DNA of 64,000 nt from Spirochaetota bacterium. GTDB taxonomy: Bacteria; Spirochaetota; UBA4802; JAFGDQ01. Where the stretch lies: positions 55,981 to 119,980 of the forward strand of contig JAXHTS010000023.1 of assembly GCA_034190085.1 (NCBI GenBank), in the 5' to 3' direction. The position numbers and the translations under genes were made by a program. Under the pieces are notes generated by a model, which saw only the letters and a list, made by a program, of their open reading frames with translations, did not search any database and was not told where the DNA came from. Of the stretch, positions 46,531 to 56,864 are shown piece by piece. Within the stretch, counting starts at the first letter, position 1; every line of letters begins with the position of its first letter.

Positions 46531-47276
46531 TTGAACTCAAGAATGTTCATAAATCCTTTAATAACAAAAAAGTGCTTAATGGTATAAACATTCGAATTGA
46601 AAATGGAGAGACCTTCGCAATAATTGGTCAATCAGGAGAGGGGAAAACTGTGACCCTTAGACATATCTCCGGGCTTACTGAGCCGGATTCAGGCGAGGTG
46701 CTGATAGATAACATCCGAATGAATAGTGCCTCCAAAAAAACCAGAAATAATTTAAGGGAGAGGATGGGGATTGTCTTTCAATCCGGAGCCTTAATCAATT
46801 GGATGACAGTATGGGATAATGTGTGCCTGCCTTTAATAGAGCATAGAGCTTTTCCAATGGATGAGATTGATAGGATTGTGGATGAAAAATTGAAAATACT
46901 TCAGCTTGATGATGCCAGGGATAAGATGCCCGCTGACATAAGCGGCGGCATGAGGAAAAGGGCCTCGCTAGCCAGGGTTTTAGTAAAAAATCCCGACATT
47001 ATTCTCTATGATGAACCCACATCAGGGCTTGATCCAGTTATGTCAAGCCTTATCAATGAATTGATTAAGCAGATGCAGAGAGACTATGCTGTCACATCGC
47101 TCGTTGTAACTCATGATATGAATAGCGCCTATTATATTGCTGATAGGATAGCTATGCTCTACAAGGGTGAGATAGTACAATGTGATACACCTGAAGGAAT
47201 AAAAAACAGCACCAATCCTATTGTAAGACAGTTCATTGACGGAAAGTTAGAAGGGCCTATAGATATTTCAAGATAA
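46527..47276 (+). CDS. mlaF: MlaF-family ABC transporter ATPase
   Basis: 249 residues. Walker A GQSGEGKT, signature SGGMRKRASLARVLV (the MlaF-type GGM motif), Walker B IILYDEPTSGLDP and the switch THDMNSAY are present. It energises the MlaE permease. The 4-base overlap with mlaE shows translational coupling. A 114-base gap separates it from mlaD and contains a perfect 12-base palindrome (47311-47322). Confidence 0.94.
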   Translation: MIELKNVHKSFNNKKVLNGINIRIENGETFAIIGQSGEGKTVTLRHISGLTEPDSGEVLIDNIRMNSASKKTRNNLRERMGIVFQSGALINWMTVWDNVCLPLIEHRAFPMDEIDRIVDEKLKILQLDDARDKMPADISGGMRKRASLARVLVKNPDIILYDEPTSGLDPVMSSLINELIKQMQRDYAVTSLVVTHDMNSAYYIADRIAMLYKGEIVQCDTPEGIKNSTNPIVRQFIDGKLEGPIDISR

Positions 47277-47310
47277 CAGGAATAATTTTTTTGAAATGAA
47301 AAGATATCTT

Positions 47311-47322
47311 TGGGATATCCCA
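47311..47322. promoter_or_regulatory. Perfect palindrome between mlaF and mlaD
   Basis: TGGGATATCCCA is a 12-base perfect palindrome inside the 114-base mlaF-mlaD gap. It might be an operator or part of a hairpin; nothing supports a specific function. Confidence 0.25.
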
Positions 47323-47390
47323 TGTCACAGCTTGGGATTCCCTTATTATTTCTATAAGGATAAGTGTTAGAATATTAAGGAGGGAATATT

Positions 47391-48044
47391 ATGAAAAAGA
47401 ATGAGATAGCTGTAGGATTGTTCTTCTTCATAGCATTGGCGATACTCGGTTATTACACAATTATTATGAACGGTGGGATATTTCGATCTCATGAATACTA
47501 CAACATGAGCGTAATATTTACAGATGTAGAGGGATTAGGGAAAAGTGATAAGGTAAAGGTAAATGGTGTATTGTCCGGATCAGTGGAGGCGATACAACTG
47601 AGGGAAGGGGGTGTATGGGTATTGCTCAAGATGTTTAATAGTTTTAAACTCTATGAGAACTATAATATTAAGATTAAGAATGAGACAGCTCTTGTAGGAA
47701 AGTATGTGGGCATCTACCCTGGTATTGAATATGATAATGGCAAGAGATATGCAATAGTTGAGAGCATGGAAAATCTTCAGGGGGAGTCAGTTGGAGATAT
47801 TTTTGGTATTGTTACTAATTTTATTACTGAAAATAGGGCAAATATTTCAAAAACTGTTAAAAATTTAGAGGAGATTACAAGAAAGATAAACACTGGAAAA
47901 GGAACACTTGGAAAGCTTGTTAATGAAAATCAGGTTCATGAAAACACAGATGGGCTTATTAGCGAGATACGAGAATCAATAGAAGACCTGAGAGAGCAGG
48001 CTCCGATTACAAGCTTCATTAGAGCTGCTTTAACAGCATTTTAA
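47391..48044 (+). CDS. mlaD: MlaD-family MCE protein
   Basis: 217 residues with an N-terminal membrane anchor (about 7-27) and one MCE domain: VIFTDVEGLGKSDKVKVNGVLSGSVEAIQL and NETALVGKYVGIYPG. The C-terminal part is helical, predicted to hexamerise. AAGGAGG precedes the ATG by about seven bases, the best ribosome site in this operon. It ends 16 bases before carB, with no terminator, so read-through is likely. Periplasmic binding of lipids between MlaEF and outer membrane partners is the expected role. Confidence 0.93.
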   Translation: MKKNEIAVGLFFFIALAILGYYTIIMNGGIFRSHEYYNMSVIFTDVEGLGKSDKVKVNGVLSGSVEAIQLREGGVWVLLKMFNSFKLYENYNIKIKNETALVGKYVGIYPGIEYDNGKRYAIVESMENLQGESVGDIFGIVTNFITENRANISKTVKNLEEITRKINTGKGTLGKLVNENQVHENTDGLISEIRESIEDLREQAPITSFIRAALTAF

Positions 48045-48060
48045 TTATATGGATAAATAG

Positions 48061-51000
48061 ATGCCTAGAAGAGATGACCTAGAGAAGATACTTATAATTG
48101 GCTCCGGACCAATAATTATAGGACAGGCATGCGAGTTCGATTATTCAGGATCACAGGCATGCAAAGCATTAAAGGAGGAGGGGTATAAGGTCGTTCTAAT
48201 TAACTCCAATCCAGCTACGATAATGACCGATCCGGAGTTGGCTGATAGGACATACATTGAACCTATTACACCTGAGATTGTCGAAATGATTATTAAAGAG
48301 GAGGAGCCCGACGCAATTCTGCCAACAGTCGGCGGGCAAACGGCTCTGAATATTGCCCTGCATCTACACAATATGGGCATTTTTAAAAGATATAATCTGG
48401 AGTTGATTGGAGCGAGTATTGAGTCAATTGAAAAGGCTGAAAACCGAGAACTCTTTAAAAACTCAATGAAGAAAATTGGTATAGAGGTGCCTGATTCCGG
48501 TTTAGCCTCCTCAGTTGAGGATGCTGAGAAGGTTATGGAGAGGATAAAGCTGCCAATTATTATTAGACCGGCCTTTACATTGGGCGGCACAGGCGGCAAT
48601 ATTGTTTATAATAAAGAAGAATTTGTTGAGCTTGTGAGAAAGGGGTTGGATGAATCGCCCATAAACCAGGTGTTACTAGAGGAATCGGTTATCGGTTGGA
48701 AAGAGTATGAACTTGAGGTTATGCGGGACAAGAAGGACAATGTTGTTATAATATGTTCAATAGAAAACCTTGATCCCATGGGGATTCATACAGGAGATTC
48801 AATAACCGTTGCGCCTCAACAGACCCTTACGGATAGAGAGTATCAAAATCTTCGAGATATGTCTCTTAAGATAATAAGGGAAATTGGCGTAGATACTGGG
48901 GGATCAAATATCCAGTTTGCGGTAAACCCGGTTGATGGAAGAGCAATGGTAATAGAGATGAATCCGCGTGTCTCAAGGTCTTCTGCCCTTGCTTCAAAGG
49001 CAACCGGATTTCCTATAGCCAAAATAGCTGCCAAGCTGGCCATTGGACTCACCCTGGATGAGATATCCAATGATATTACAAGGGAGACGCCGGCCTCTTT
49101 TGAGCCTACTATCGATTATGTTGTTGTAAAGGTACCCAGATGGGCCTTTGAAAAATTTCAGGGTACGGACACAACCCTGGGTACGCAGATGAAATCCGTT
49201 GGCGAGGCTATGGCCATTGGTAGAACATTCAAGGAGGCGTTGCAAAAAGCGCTTCGATCCCTTGAAATAGACAGATATGGACTCGGTTCAGACGGGAATA
49301 TGGCAATAGAAGCATCACTGAAGGGATTGCCGAAAAAATATCAAATAGACTTTTTGGAAAAGGGGATAATTACTCCTAAAGAGGACAAGATATTCTATAT
49401 TAAACAGGCCTTGAAGATGAACGTGAGTGTTGACAGGATTAGTGAACTTACTTACATCGATCCCTGGTTTATTGAGCAGATACTTGAGCTTGTGAAGGCG
49501 GAGGGGGAATTTGTTAAAATCAACCACCTCCATGGATTAACCATTGAGGCAGTTCACAATATGAAGAGGTTGGGATATTCCGACAGACAGATTGGATATC
49601 TGGCTCACTCGGATATGATAAATAATATATATGAAAAGGGAATATTATTTCATAAGGAATATTTTCACACCCTGAAATCTATGGAAGAGGAGATAAGAGA
49701 ATTTAGATTAAAGAATAACATAATTCCAGTTTACAAACTTGTGGATACATGCGGCGGTGAGTTTGAGGCCTATACCCCATATTATTATTCTTCTTATGAT
49801 CAAGAAGATGAGTCAAGAGAATCATATAGAAAAAAGATAATGATAATTGGAGGGGGACCAAATAGGATTGGTCAGGGAATTGAGTTCGATTACTGCTGTT
49901 GTCATGCATCTTTTGCCTTGGCAGAAGAGGGTATCGATTCCATTATGGTGAATTCCAATCCCGAAACCGTATCTACAGATTATGACACATCCGATAGATT
50001 GTACTTCGAACCCCTAACCCTTGAGGATATTCTGCACATTTATAAGAAGGAGAAACCTGATGGAGTCATTGTGCAATTTGGGGGTCAAACCCCGCTTCGC
50101 CTTGCGAAAATGTTAACTGATAATAATGTCAAAATTATCGGCACCACCCCTGACTCAATTGATAGAGCAGAGGATCGCGAGAGATTCGCAAAGGTTGTGA
50201 ACAAACTTAATCTCTTACAACCGGAGAATGGAATAGCATTTACGCAGGAAGACGCGGTTAAGATAGCTGGAGTAATCGATTATCCTGTATTAGTGAGACC
50301 ATCCTATGTTCTCGGCGGAAGGTCTATGTCAATAATATACGATGAGAAGAGCCTGTTGGAGTATATCGATTCAGCAGTTCAACTTTCACCGGGAAGTCCC
50401 ATCCTTGTGGATAAATTTATTGAAGAAGCTGTTGAAATAGATGTTGATGCAATATGCGATGGCGAAGATATCTTTATTGGCGCCGTAATGGAACATATTG
50501 AGCATGCAGGAATCCACTCCGGTGACTCTGCATGTATCATTCCGCCACTATCTATTTCTGATGAAATGATTGTAAGGATTGAAAAATCTACAAGGGATTT
50601 AGCAAAGGAATTAGATGTTATTGGCCTAATGAATATACAGTTCGCAATTAAGAATGACGATCTCTATATTATAGAAGTAAATCCTAGGGCATCGAGAACA
50701 GTCCCCTTTGTTTCAAAGTCTATCGGAATCCCTTTGGCAAAAATTGCAGTAAAGGTGATGCTCGGAAGCAAGCTACGAGATTTTGGTTTAGCTGAGACGA
50801 AGAGGATTCCTTATATTAGCATCAAAGAGGCGGTGCTACCCTTCAATAAATTTCCGGGAGTTGATACCATACTTTCGCCAGAGATGAAATCCACTGGCGA
50901 GGTGATGGGTATAGCAAAACATTTTGGTGAGACCTATTATAAGGCTGAAATGGCAGCAGGCGGTCCCCTACCCCTTAAAGGAACAATATTCTTAAGTATA

Positions 51001-51384
51001 AATCGCAAGTCGAAGGAGGACCTTTTGGAAGAGATGAAGCTCCTATATGAAAACGACTTTAAACTCGTGGCAACGGAGGGCACCGCATCCTTCATAACAA
51101 AACACGGAATTCCATGCGAAAGGGTGTATAAGATCAGTGAAGGAAGACCAAATATTATTGACCTTGTAAGGAGTGGAGAGATTGATCTTATCATCAACAC
51201 GCCATCCGGAAAGATACCCAGGTTTGACGCCTATTCGATTAGGCAGACAGCCTTAAGATATCATATACCAATTATTACAACCATAGCTGCTGCGAAGGCG
51301 GCTATTCAAGGACTGCTTGAGGTAAAGAACAAAACAAAAATATCTATAAAACCGATACAGGAATATCATGCGGAGGTGGTATAA
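48061..51384 (+). CDS. carB: Carbamoyl-phosphate synthase large subunit
   Basis: CarB makes carbamoyl phosphate for pyrimidines and arginine. Two ATP-grasp halves are visible, opening with [24 protein letters not shown] and [25 protein letters not shown], each with PSYVLGG/PAFTLGG and a substrate-binding loop; the C-terminal MGS-like domain ([29 protein letters not shown]) binds allosteric nucleotides. 1,107 residues is a little longer than usual. No carA is adjacent. It is 3 bases before pyrR, matching pyrimidine-operon organisation. No ribosome site is evident before ATG 48061. Confidence 0.97.
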   Translation: MPRRDDLEKILIIGSGPIIIGQACEFDYSGSQACKALKEEGYKVVLINSNPATIMTDPELADRTYIEPITPEIVEMIIKEEEPDAILPTVGGQTALNIALHLHNMGIFKRYNLELIGASIESIEKAENRELFKNSMKKIGIEVPDSGLASSVEDAEKVMERIKLPIIIRPAFTLGGTGGNIVYNKEEFVELVRKGLDESPINQVLLEESVIGWKEYELEVMRDKKDNVVIICSIENLDPMGIHTGDSITVAPQQTLTDREYQNLRDMSLKIIREIGVDTGGSNIQFAVNPVDGRAMVIEMNPRVSRSSALASKATGFPIAKIAAKLAIGLTLDEISNDITRETPASFEPTIDYVVVKVPRWAFEKFQGTDTTLGTQMKSVGEAMAIGRTFKEALQKALRSLEIDRYGLGSDGNMAIEASLKGLPKKYQIDFLEKGIITPKEDKIFYIKQALKMNVSVDRISELTYIDPWFIEQILELVKAEGEFVKINHLHGLTIEAVHNMKRLGYSDRQIGYLAHSDMINNIYEKGILFHKEYFHTLKSMEEEIREFRLKNNIIPVYKLVDTCGGEFEAYTPYYYSSYDQEDESRESYRKKIMIIGGGPNRIGQGIEFDYCCCHASFALAEEGIDSIMVNSNPETVSTDYDTSDRLYFEPLTLEDILHIYKKEKPDGVIVQFGGQTPLRLAKMLTDNNVKIIGTTPDSIDRAEDRERFAKVVNKLNLLQPENGIAFTQEDAVKIAGVIDYPVLVRPSYVLGGRSMSIIYDEKSLLEYIDSAVQLSPGSPILVDKFIEEAVEIDVDAICDGEDIFIGAVMEHIEHAGIHSGDSACIIPPLSISDEMIVRIEKSTRDLAKELDVIGLMNIQFAIKNDDLYIIEVNPRASRTVPFVSKSIGIPLAKIAVKVMLGSKLRDFGLAETKRIPYISIKEAVLPFNKFPGVDTILSPEMKSTGEVMGIAKHFGETYYKAEMAAGGPLPLKGTIFLSINRKSKEDLLEEMKLLYENDFKLVATEGTASFITKHGIPCERVYKISEGRPNIIDLVRSGEIDLIINTPSGKIPRFDAYSIRQTALRYHIPIITTIAAAKAAIQGLLEVKNKTKISIKPIQEYHAEVV

Positions 51385-51387
51385 ATC

Positions 51388-51927
51388 ATGGAAGATAGAG
51401 TAATATTAGAGGCAATGGACATAGAAAAAATAATGCGAGAGAATTCTGAAAGGATAATGGAGGAGGTCATTGATATTGACCAATTTGCTATTATAGGCAT
51501 TCAAACTAGAGGAGTTGATTTAGCAAATAGAATCAAGGGTAATATCGAAAAACTTACCAAAAAATCTATCAAAAGTGGGGTTTTGGATATCACCTTTTAT
51601 CGCGATGATCTAGCGACAAGAGGAGTCTTGCCAATTATAAAGGAAACGAAAATTGAATTTAACATTTCAAAGCTTACTATCCTTCTGGTTGATGATGTTA
51701 TCTTTACAGGAAGAACCATAAAGGCAGCCTTAGAGACACTAACAAGTTTTGGACGACCCAAAGCAATCAAACTATTCGAATTAATAGACAGGGGGAATAG
51801 GGAACTACCAATACAACCAGATTATTGCGGATTCAAAATTGATACAGAGGTTAAAGATAACATAAAAGTTGTTCTAAGAGAGACTGATGGGGTTGAAGAT
51901 ATTGTTCTTCTATCCAAAAAATATTGA
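51388..51927 (+). CDS. pyrR: Bifunctional pyrimidine regulator PyrR/uracil phosphoribosyltransferase
   Basis: 179 residues. The PRPP-binding motif is LVDDVIFTGRTIKAAL, preceded by IGIQTRGVDLANRI and FYRDDL, and the C-terminal GNRELPIQPDYCGFKI is PyrR-specific. In Gram-positives PyrR controls transcription attenuation of pyr genes; a role with carB is consistent, but no attenuator was recognised upstream of carB. The ATG is preceded by GGAGGTGG at eight bases. It is followed by a DUF89 gene after 32 bases. Confidence 0.93.
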   Translation: MEDRVILEAMDIEKIMRENSERIMEEVIDIDQFAIIGIQTRGVDLANRIKGNIEKLTKKSIKSGVLDITFYRDDLATRGVLPIIKETKIEFNISKLTILLVDDVIFTGRTIKAALETLTSFGRPKAIKLFELIDRGNRELPIQPDYCGFKIDTEVKDNIKVVLRETDGVEDIVLLSKKY

Positions 51928-51959
51928 AACAAACCATTCTTCAGCACTATAATTAACTA

Positions 51960-52838
51960 ATGAACGTTAATCTTGATTGTATTAATTGCCTGGTAAGACA
52001 GGTTGTTGATGTCTTAAAAATAATTGATATTACGGAAAAGGAAAGAATCTTATATGCACAGGAGATGTTTCAATACATTTCACGTATTGATCTAACTCAG
52101 CCTCCTCCTATTGTTGGAAGAATGATCTACTCTAGAATAGGAGAGATAACGCGCAACGCTGATCCCTACTGTGCTATTAAAAGGAAGAGTAATGACCTGG
52201 CCCTAAGCATTATACCAACGGCAAGGGAAAATATCCTAAATAGCCTCGATCCAATTAAAAGAGCAATACAGTTCTCTATCAATGGAAATCAAATAGACTA
52301 TGGAGCTGTGAAGTCGATAAATGAAGATGAAATTATACATGGTATAGAAATGAATATGAACACAGAGATTAGTCACAACCTATTGACAAAATTCAAGAAG
52401 GATATTGAAATATCACAAAAGATTCTTTTTATTGGTGATAACGCTGGAGAGATTGTTTTTGACATGCTTTTTATTGAGCAATTGCCGCAGGAAAAAATTG
52501 TCTTTGCAACAAGGGGGCGACCTATAATAAATGACTCAACCATGGAGGATGCAAAATACATTGGACTCGATAGGCTGGTTCAAGTTATTGATACAGGAGA
52601 TAATACGCCTGGGATTGACCTCAGCAGATCATCAGAAGAGTTTTTAAAGGAGTTTAAAAGCGCAGATACGATTATACTTAAGGGTCAGGGCAACTTTGAA
52701 ACAGTGTTTGACAAACCGCTGGGATTCTATAAAAGGGTTGAGACACCTCTATATTTTTTCTTGAAGGTAAAATGTCAATTCGTTGCTGAAATTCTTAACT
52801 GCAATATCGGCGAAGCTCAGTCCCTGAGAATCCAATGA
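51960..52838 (+). CDS. DUF89/ARMT1-like metal-dependent phosphatase family protein
   Basis: 292 residues with the DUF89 hallmarks: CINCLVRQVVDVLK at the N-terminus (CxxC), ILFIGDNAGEIVFDMLFIEQL (Asp and Asn metal ligands), KGQGNFE, and a C-terminal LKVKCQFVAE. The family includes damage-control phosphatases and human ARMT1. The N-terminal CxxC subgroup is common in archaea and anaerobes. It sits after carB-pyrR with only short gaps; a metabolite-repair role in nucleotide metabolism is possible but not shown. Confidence 0.88.
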   Translation: MNVNLDCINCLVRQVVDVLKIIDITEKERILYAQEMFQYISRIDLTQPPPIVGRMIYSRIGEITRNADPYCAIKRKSNDLALSIIPTARENILNSLDPIKRAIQFSINGNQIDYGAVKSINEDEIIHGIEMNMNTEISHNLLTKFKKDIEISQKILFIGDNAGEIVFDMLFIEQLPQEKIVFATRGRPIINDSTMEDAKYIGLDRLVQVIDTGDNTPGIDLSRSSEEFLKEFKSADTIILKGQGNFETVFDKPLGFYKRVETPLYFFLKVKCQFVAEILNCNIGEAQSLRIQ

Positions 52839-52939
52839 AAAGACAATGCTCATTTGTTGAATGAACATTATCCTATTTGTTGATTAATTACATAATTTCA
52901 AACATCAACTGGATGAAGATATCCAGCAGTATTCATACA

Positions 52940-53908
52940 TTATAATTTTTCTATTAACTTCAAAATCCTCCCTTCAACATCATCCCTAATTTTTCGCATA
53001 AAATCTATGGATTCACCTGAAGGTTCAGGCAAGTCCCAGTCCTCAATTTTAGTTCCAGGAAAAACCGAACATGCATCTTCACAACCCATGGTGAAAGCCA
53101 GATCTGGGTTGGAATCTCCCACTGCCTCTTCTATTGTCTTTGGCTTTCGGAAGGCCATATCGATCTTTTTTTCTCTCATTACCTCTTCCATTACCCCATT
53201 TATCCTATCAGCTGGCTCACTTCCACCGCTCATCACATCAATTCTGTCACCAGCATAATGCTGTGCAAAGGCACTAGCCATCTGACTACGGCAAGCATTC
53301 TCTCTACATATAAAAATCACTTTTTTCCTATTAACTAATGGCATCACCAATTCATTTGCCTTCGATTTTGCTTCACTTAGAGCTGATGAATGTTTTGTAA
53401 TGTCGCCCTTCTTCTCAATCTGCCTGTAGGTTAGACTTCCAAGATAATCAGCCCCAACAGCGTCAAAAAAATATTTTGCTGTAAGATTAACACCCTGAAA
53501 AAGGTTCTCTCCCTTTGTAGCGCCTAATGCAAACATGAAACCACGCCTCCACTTTCGGCCCGGATCATCAATACCCAACCTATACTTCCTGGCCCAAAAG
53601 GTCTGCGACCGGTCAATCAAAGCCTTGATTTGAGCAGTTACGCTATAAAAAAATATTGGGCTGGCCAACAGAATAAGATCAGCCTGACGTAATAAGAAAT
53701 ATATTTCACTGGCCATATCATCATCAATTGGACAGTACCCATCTTTTTCACATATTTGAAACTCCTTACAGGGTTGAATATTCTTTTTGTCCACATCAAT
53801 AGTCAATGTCTGAGCTCCAATCCTTCGGGCCTCATCCATAAATGTGGATAAGAGAAGACTCGTATTTCCCCTTTTTCGAGGACTTCCCTGCAATCCAAGA
53901 ACTAACAT
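52940..53908 (-). CDS. Flavodoxin-like FMN reductase fused to arsenate reductase/LMW phosphatase domain
   Basis: 322 residues with two domains. Residues 1-190 are an NADPH-dependent FMN reductase/iron-sulfur flavoprotein fold: GSPRKRGNTS (FMN phosphate loop), the C47, C53, C59 region ending CPIDDDMASEIYFLLRQADLILLASPIFF. Residues 197-322 are an ArsC of the thioredoxin-coupled, low-molecular-weight phosphatase type: C201-x5-R207 (CRENACRS), and MGCEDACSVFPGTKIEDWDLPEPSG with C276 and C280, both plausible redox cysteines. A fusion suggests coupled flavin-based electron delivery to the reductase. It is convergent with the DUF89 gene, with no arsenic transporter or ArsR in the window. Confidence 0.85.
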   Translation of the reverse strand: MLVLGLQGSPRKRGNTSLLLSTFMDEARRIGAQTLTIDVDKKNIQPCKEFQICEKDGYCPIDDDMASEIYFLLRQADLILLASPIFFYSVTAQIKALIDRSQTFWARKYRLGIDDPGRKWRRGFMFALGATKGENLFQGVNLTAKYFFDAVGADYLGSLTYRQIEKKGDITKHSSALSEAKSKANELVMPLVNRKKVIFICRENACRSQMASAFAQHYAGDRIDVMSGGSEPADRINGVMEEVMREKKIDMAFRKPKTIEEAVGDSNPDLAFTMGCEDACSVFPGTKIEDWDLPEPSGESIDFMRKIRDDVEGRILKLIEKL

Positions 53909-54052
53909 CTCATGTTTATCCCTTCACAAACCTAAAGGCTTCCATAATATAAAACTATATATAACACTACCTTAACAATATTTCAGTGATAGTTTATTTT
54001 ACAAATCGAATCATCAATTTAAAAGAGTGAAAAAACTCAACTCTTCTATATT

Positions 54053-54637
54053 CTACTGCTTTTTATATATCCCTATCAACTCCCCAATACCTAAAACATG
54101 ACCCTTTGCAAATTCAAGAACTCTTTTCTTGGTGGCATCTTCCGGAAGCAAATTAAGAGTAGTATCCAAGGCATATACCTTGAAGGAGTATTCATGTGTG
54201 CCCATAGGAGGGCATGGCCCAGTGTACCCAACACCGCCGAATGATCTATTCCCCTGCATTGATCCGTTATCAAGATTTGTCTCAACAGGCACCCCTTCAG
54301 GTAATGATAAAACATTAGCTGGAATATTGTATACAACCCAATGTACAAAAGTTATGATTGGAAATTTTTCCGATGGGGCATCATAATCAGTTACAATAAC
54401 AACAAAACTCTTAGTACCTTCCGGAGCATTTTCCCAGCTTATTTCAGGTGATATATTCTCAGATTCGCATGTATACCTGCTTGGGATCATTCCACCATTA
54501 TTGAAAGCAGAACTTTTAACAATAAGGGTTGATTCAGCGTTCTCAATAATATCCCTGCCAACATAATTTTGATAATAAATGGATATAACAATAATAAAAA
54601 TGATTAATAATACAACCAATAGAATCGTTTTTTTCAT
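54053..54637 (-). CDS. PEBP family (YbhB/YbcL-like) protein, membrane-anchored
   Basis: About 194 residues. An N-terminal hydrophobic segment (KKTILLVVLLIIFIIVISI) is a signal anchor or peptide; the domain shows PSRYTCESENISPEISWENAPEGTKSFVVIVTDYDAPS, FVHWVVYNIPA and GYTGPCPPMGTHEYSFKVYALD, all PEBP (Raf kinase inhibitor-like) signatures including the D-x-D and H-x-Y loop of the ligand pocket. The best start is ATG 54637, with GGAGGTGAA directly before it; a start four codons upstream would swallow that ribosome site. Function in bacteria is unclear. Confidence 0.9.
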   Translation of the reverse strand: MKKTILLVVLLIIFIIVISIYYQNYVGRDIIENAESTLIVKSSAFNNGGMIPSRYTCESENISPEISWENAPEGTKSFVVIVTDYDAPSEKFPIITFVHWVVYNIPANVLSLPEGVPVETNLDNGSMQGNRSFGGVGYTGPCPPMGTHEYSFKVYALDTTLNLLPEDATKKRVLEFAKGHVLGIGELIGIYKKQ

Positions 54638-54785
54638 TTCACCTCCCATAAATTATACTAATTTGATGTAAAAATTTAAGTAACAGTTAAGTATATATTA
54701 TAGTTTTTGTCAAGAATTTAGTACTATTTACAAATCCTAAGGTACTGAATTCAGTAAGGCTTTAATCTTTTGATGATTTTTTCAC

Positions 54786-54816
54786 TTGACGATTTAAATG
54801 AAAATAAAGATATAAT
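54786..54816 (+). promoter_or_regulatory. Candidate promoter for the alpha/beta hydrolase gene
   Basis: TTGACG (54786-54791) and TATAAT (54811-54816) with a 19-base spacer, slightly long for sigma-70. It lies 45-75 bases ahead of the ATG at 54861. The -10 match is perfect. Confidence 0.45.
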
Positions 54817-54860
54817 AGTGATAACATCTATTAAAATATAACTAAGGAAAAGGTGTATGC

Positions 54861-55631
54861 ATGGAGGAAAGAAAGGTATCTGACTTTGCATTTGTAAGCA
54901 GTGAGTGGCCGCTTGACCCGAATAAACAGACCCTTATATTTATTCATGGTGCTGGCGGATCGAGCACAATGTGGCTTAACCAGGTTGATGCGCTAATGGT
55001 CAATGCCAACACAATAGCTATTGATCTTCCTGGGCATGGGAGAAGCAGTGGACAAGGCAGATGTAAGATAACTGATTATGCTAAATCAGTGGTTGAATTC
55101 ATTGATCTAATAAAAGTCCCAAAACCCATCCTTATCGGTTTGTCCATGGGGGGGGCTATCACCCTGCAGACTATCCTAGATTTTTCAGAAAGGATAGCTG
55201 CCGCAGTTCTCATCAGCACTGGAGCAAAACTTCGCGTTCTTCCCGTAATCTTTGAGACAATAGAAAACAATTTTGATGAATTCATAAAAATGATGGGAAA
55301 ATTCTCAATATCAAATATTGCCGATCCTAAGATACTTCATCAAATGATGGATGAGATGGCAAAACAGGACCCTCGAGTTACATTAAAGGATTTCAGAGCC
55401 TGCGATTCCTTTAATGTTATGGAGAGGCTGAGCGAGATCAATATGCCTACCCTAATCATAACTGCTGAAAATGATAATCTAACCACACCCAAATATGGCA
55501 AGTTTTTAGAGGAACGAATTAATGGCGCTCAACGAACTCACATTATGGATGCCGGGCATATTGTATCTCTCGAAAAGCCGGAAGAGGTAAATCAGGCAAT
55601 CGGTGAATTTATAAAAGGATTGGAATCATAG
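54861..55631 (+). CDS. Alpha/beta hydrolase
   Basis: 256 residues. Ser nucleophile S95 in LIGLSMGGA; oxyanion motif FIHGAGGSS at residues 27-35; acid D205 in AENDNLTTP; His H233 in DAGHIVSL. This is the standard esterase/epoxide hydrolase-like layout, similar to the MhpC/PcaD (carboxylactonase, BioH-like) group. It is convergent with the CoA-transferase gene 10 bases away. Substrate is unknown; a CoA-ester or acid-related role is suggested only by neighbours. A run of eight G bases (55148-55155) lies in the nucleophile elbow. Confidence 0.85.
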   Translation: MEERKVSDFAFVSSEWPLDPNKQTLIFIHGAGGSSTMWLNQVDALMVNANTIAIDLPGHGRSSGQGRCKITDYAKSVVEFIDLIKVPKPILIGLSMGGAITLQTILDFSERIAAAVLISTGAKLRVLPVIFETIENNFDEFIKMMGKFSISNIADPKILHQMMDEMAKQDPRVTLKDFRACDSFNVMERLSEINMPTLIITAENDNLTTPKYGKFLEERINGAQRTHIMDAGHIVSLEKPEEVNQAIGEFIKGLES

Positions 55632-55640
55632 TTTAGACTT

Positions 55641-56864
55641 CTATAAAACTCGAGCTGCCATTCTTGGGATCGCGGCCTCTGTCTCTGCCATTATCTCCTT
55701 AATTAGATCATCTGAATAACTCAAGAGGTTCTTCAATATATCTTCTGTATGTTCTCCCAAGTCAGGGGCGGTTTCCGGCTCTCCCTCAATCGAATCATGA
55801 ATATTGAATATTGATCCGATTGTCTTATATTTTTCACCCTTGATCTCCATCTCCTTGATTACATCATTGTGTATAACCTGAGGATCATTAACAACCTGTG
55901 AGTAATATAGAACAGGACCAGAGGGGATATCGTTTTCATCTCGCAGTATTTTAAGCCACTCGTCAGTTGTTTTCTTGCGCAGAGCCTCTTCTAAGAGTAT
56001 AGTAAACTCCTTGTTATTAATAAATATATTGATAACATTATTATACTTCGGATCATCTTTCATCCAACCCAGACCAACAAGCTCAAGCATCTCAAAATTG
56101 CCAGTTGGGGGAGAAAGGGTAATAAATCCATCCTTTGTCTCAAAAATACCATAGGTTGGCAGCATAATATGCCTACCCCCCTGAAGGGTTGGAGCGTTAC
56201 CACCTAAAAAATAATTTTGGAAAAGAACCTTCTGCATGAATATAAGCGAATCTAGTAGATTAACATCTGCCTTAACGCCTTTTCCATCCCTATCCCTGTT
56301 TATTAGGCTGGCAATTATTGACATAGCAGCATAAATTCCGCCCATCATATCAGCCAAGGCTATTCCACCAGGAATAACCGGGGTATTGGTCTTTGGATCA
56401 CCCGAGATACTCAAAATTCCACTGTGGCCACATGCAATGATGTCAAATGCTGGATAATTTGTGTATGGTCCAGTCTCTCCATATCCCGTAATATTACAAC
56501 GAATTATTTGGGGATTTATTTTTTTCAGTGTGACAAAGTCTGAACCCTGTCTCCTAGGCACATCTGCCCTAAAGTTGGATATAACAACATCAGATATTTT
56601 AACTAAATCATAAAAGGCCTGTTTGCCAAGTTTTCCCTGTAGATCTAATGATATACTCCTCTTATTACGATTAAGGGAAAGCACATAGTAATTAAAAATA
56701 TTTACCTTCGGATCTCCGAACCTAATTAAATCTCCTGTAGGGGATTCCAGTTTGATAATCTCAGCCCCAAGATCGCTTAAGAGCATAGTGCCAAAGGGAC
56801 CTGCATGAGCCTGTGTCATATCAATAATCCTAACTCCACTTAAAGGGCCTTTTGTAATTGCCAT
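55641..56864 (-). CDS. CaiB/BaiF family III CoA-transferase, copy 1 (type A)
   Basis: 407 residues. Family signatures: MTQAHAGPFGTMLLSDLGAEIIKLE near the start, LSLNRNKRSISLDLQG, NITGYGETGPYTNYPAFDIIACGHSGILSISG, and GGIALADMMGGIYAAMSI, in which D172 aligns with the catalytic Asp169 of formyl-CoA transferase. This class moves CoA between carboxylic acids through an Asp-linked anhydride. Substrate unknown. AGGAGG is 10 bases before the ATG. It is the last of four tandem paralogues and is most like copy 3 in sequence (both start MAIT..GPL.G). Confidence 0.93.
   Translation of the reverse strand: MAITKGPLSGVRIIDMTQAHAGPFGTMLLSDLGAEIIKLESPTGDLIRFGDPKVNIFNYYVLSLNRNKRSISLDLQGKLGKQAFYDLVKISDVVISNFRADVPRRQGSDFVTLKKINPQIIRCNITGYGETGPYTNYPAFDIIACGHSGILSISGDPKTNTPVIPGGIALADMMGGIYAAMSIIASLINRDRDGKGVKADVNLLDSLIFMQKVLFQNYFLGGNAPTLQGGRHIMLPTYGIFETKDGFITLSPPTGNFEMLELVGLGWMKDDPKYNNVINIFINNKEFTILLEEALRKKTTDEWLKILRDENDIPSGPVLYYSQVVNDPQVIHNDVIKEMEIKGEKYKTIGSIFNIHDSIEGEPETAPDLGEHTEDILKNLLSYSDDLIKEIMAETEAAIPRMAARVL

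Noticed and set aside
52909..52926. Hairpin CTGGAT/ATCCAG between convergent genes as a terminator
   Set aside because: No T run follows on either strand within a normal distance.
54638..54649. Upstream ATG for the PEBP gene
   Set aside because: Its codons are the Shine-Dalgarno of the second ATG, which has the better context.
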